A DNA stretch of 6,823 bases, taken from assembly GCA_945897695.1 (NCBI GenBank), contig CAMDGW010000135.1:1-6823 (forward strand). Direction: 5' to 3'. The position numbers and the translations under genes are program-made. This document shows, piece by piece, positions 5,405 through 6,823 of this stretch. A model generated the notes under the pieces. The model worked only from the letters and a program-made list of their open reading frames with translations, was not told where the DNA came from and ran no database searches. Position 1 is the stretch's first letter, and each line of letters starts with the position of its first letter. Origin of the DNA: Pseudobacteriovorax antillogorgiicola. GTDB lineage: Bacteria > Bdellovibrionota_B > Oligoflexia > Oligoflexales > RGVZ01.

Positions 5405-6720
5405 CAAATCTTAAAGTAATCTTTGGCGTCAATACCGTACTTCTCGAGTTTTCTGAGAAGGGTGACTTTTGTCATTTGTGTCGCCTCGGCGGTCTGATTG
5501 ATTCTCCCGCGGTAGGCTGTCAACGCCTTGATAATGAATTCTTTTTCAAAACGTTCCCGCAGCAGGGGGAAGTTCAATTCCTGTCCGTCTGGGATGAGGC
5601 TGCCCGTATCGTTGGTCCTCTGATTCTTAAAACTTTGACTCGTGGCTATATCTATATTGGAGGTGGGAGCCTGTTTTACAATTTCTGCAGAACGCATAGG
5701 TGGTGGAGGTGGTATGACCATGCCCTGTGAGCTGGACTGGAGATCAAATGACTCCGCTTGAAGAGTCTCCCCTGATTCCATGATGAATGCTCGTTCCATG
5801 GCATTTTCAAGCTCGCGAATGTTACCAGGCCAACTGTGAGCAAGGAGCAGGCCCATAGCCTGTTCGCTCAAGCCAGTAATTTTTCTTTTGTGAGACTTGT
5901 TGAATTTCTTAATGAGGAACTGACAGAGTAGATGAATATCATCTTTGCGATCTCGCAATGGTGGCAGTGTGATGGGTAAAACATTCAAACGGAAAAATAA
6001 ATCTGAGCGGAATTCCCCTCTTTCAACCATCTTTTCAAGCGGTTTATGAGTGGCGGCAACGATGCGGAGGTCTGCCTTGATTTCCTGATTACTGCCAACG
6101 GGAGAATAAGAGCGTTCTTGAAGAACTCGCAGAAGTTTAACTTGAATAGCTGGGCTAATGTCACCAATTTCATCAAGAAATAGGGTTCCTCCTTCAGCCT
6201 GACCAAATTTGCCGATCTTACGCTTATCAGCTCCAGTGAAGGCGCCTTTTTCGTGTCCAAAAAGTTCACTTTCGATGAGGGATTCAGGAATCGCTGCGCA
6301 GTTTATGGCAACGAAGGGGCTGTGTTTGCGCTGGCTATTAAAATGAAGTGCGCGCGCTACTAATTCCTTGCCGGTTCCGCTTTCACCGCGAATAAGAACG
6401 GAGGTGTCGACGCGGGCTAGTTTATAGATCACATCAAAAACTTGCTTAAGTTGGAAGCTGCCTCCCACGATAGCTCGACCCTCATCGAATTCAAGTTTAG
6501 GGGCCGAAAAGCTTGCTTCAAGAATCATATTGTTTGCAGAGGTTGCCTTGTCCAGCAGTTTAGTCAGGCGATCTGGATCAACAGGTTTTTGTAGGTAATC
6601 GTAGGCACCGTACTTTATGGCGGTAATTGCGTCATTCATGTTGGAATACGCCGTTGCGATCAAACAAAAAATGGATGGATTGATCGCTTTGATTTTTTCA
6701 AGAGCATCCAAGCCATTCAA
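5404..6720 (-). CDS. Sigma-54-dependent NtrC-family activator with a half receiver domain (438 aa)
   Basis: A transcription activator that would remodel RpoN-RNA polymerase by ATP hydrolysis. Residues 1-60 match only the second half of a response-regulator receiver: NGLDALEKIK, strand FCLIATAYS with conserved Thr23, and YDYLQKPV with conserved Lys45-Pro46. The acidic pocket and phospho-acceptor Asp half is absent. The AAA+ domain (about 83-315) is complete: Walker A GESGTGKE (112-119), the sigma-54-contacting GAFTGA loop (159-164), Walker B GGTLFLDE (177-184), arginine-finger region FRSDLFFRLNV (237-247) and sensor II WPGNIREL (297-304). A disordered linker with five prolines (337-341) leads to a Fis-type helix-turn-helix (about 388-430, with RINQTAEATQMTKVTLLRKLEKYGI). 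The frame is closed by a stop eight codons above TTG 6720, the only upstream start; its ribosome binding site is poor (GAAGAA). An internal ATG at codon 65, just before the AAA+ domain, is a real alternative. Start uncertain, family certain. Confidence 0.88.
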   Translation of the reverse strand: MNGLDALEKIKAINPSIFCLIATAYSNMNDAITAIKYGAYDYLQKPVDPDRLTKLLDKATSANNMILEASFSAPKLEFDEGRAIVGGSFQLKQVFDVIYKLARVDTSVLIRGESGTGKELVARALHFNSQRKHSPFVAINCAAIPESLIESELFGHEKGAFTGADKRKIGKFGQAEGGTLFLDEIGDISPAIQVKLLRVLQERSYSPVGSNQEIKADLRIVAATHKPLEKMVERGEFRSDLFFRLNVLPITLPPLRDRKDDIHLLCQFLIKKFNKSHKRKITGLSEQAMGLLLAHSWPGNIRELENAMERAFIMESGETLQAESFDLQSSSQGMVIPPPPPMRSAEIVKQAPTSNIDIATSQSFKNQRTNDTGSLIPDGQELNFPLLRERFEKEFIIKALTAYRGRINQTAEATQMTKVTLLRKLEKYGIDAKDYFKI

Positions 6721-6823
6721 TTTCTTCGGCGGTAAGAAATTTGTTCATTTCTGCCAAGGAGTCTTCCAAGGTTAATTTGCTGCCCTCAGCTTGATTACGT
6801 CCACGCGCCTTTACGGCAACATC
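6698..6823 (-). CDS. 3' end of an unidentified gene overlapping the activator start
   Basis: An open frame of 41 codons enters from the window edge and stops at TGA 6700-6698, overlapping the activator's TTG start by 23 bp in another frame. Its first residues contain VKARGRNQ, which resembles the K-x-x-G-R-N-x signature at the end of GGDEF (diguanylate cyclase) domains. An acidic tail with LTLEDSLAEMNKF follows. The match is only a few residues, so a GGDEF protein is a weak suggestion. It does not look like the missing first half of a receiver domain. The start, and most of the protein, lie outside the window. It may be a real upstream gene translationally linked to the activator, or residual sequence beside a rearrangement point. 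Confidence 0.45.
   Translation of the reverse strand, partial: DVAVKARGRNQAEGSKLTLEDSLAEMNKFLTAEEIEWLGCS

Noticed and set aside
5476..5730. Small frames overlapping the activator (5476-5730 rightward, 5985-6269 leftward)
   Set aside because: They are out-of-phase shadows of the clearly coding AAA+ and helix-turn-helix gene.
1..6823. tRNA, rRNA, CRISPR array, insertion sequence ends or toxin-antitoxin pair
   Set aside because: No regularly spaced direct repeats, cloverleaf-like sequence or transposase motif was seen. The small gene pair at 566-1224 consists of membrane proteins without antitoxin-like DNA-binding features.

Overview
The window carries eight protein-coding regions, two of them cut by its ends. 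There is no RNA gene, insertion sequence, CRISPR array or phage gene that I can support. The organism looks like a Gram-negative bacterium. It has at least one lipoprotein with a recognisable lipobox, a second exported protein, a DUF1573-type secreted protein, a sigma-54 (RpoN) enhancer-binding regulator, Shine-Dalgarno starts and some TTG starts. The mixture of orphan lipoproteins and an RpoN activator would suit Bdellovibrionota or another former deltaproteobacterial lineage. That placement is inference from gene style, not from a marker gene.

Left part (1-1224): a secreted DUF1573-family protein reads leftward off the window edge. Across a 127-bp divergent intergenic region that contains nested inverted repeats, two small integral membrane proteins read rightward, 17 bp apart, as a probable two-gene operon. 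Middle part (1221-2829): an exported protein of unknown family (leftward) and an alpha/beta-hydrolase lipoprotein (rightward, TTG start with a very strong ribosome binding site) diverge from an 82-bp shared control region. Both genes meet their convergent neighbours almost without spacing: a 4-bp stop-codon overlap at 1221-1224 and an 8-bp gap at 2830-2837.

Right part (2838-6823, all leftward): the 3' end of an unidentified gene overlaps by 23 bp the start of a sigma-54 activator. The activator has intact AAA+ and Fis-type DNA-binding domains but only the second half of a receiver domain. A 94-bp gap then holds a consensus extended -10 promoter with a palindrome over the predicted transcription start, followed by an 823-residue, probably all-helical cytoplasmic protein that I cannot assign to a family.

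The most unusual points are the half-receiver regulator and the large orphan protein beside it, with its own probable housekeeping-type promoter. I see no clear evidence of a complete new multi-gene system; the pairing of the activator with the orphan protein is the best candidate for follow-up.
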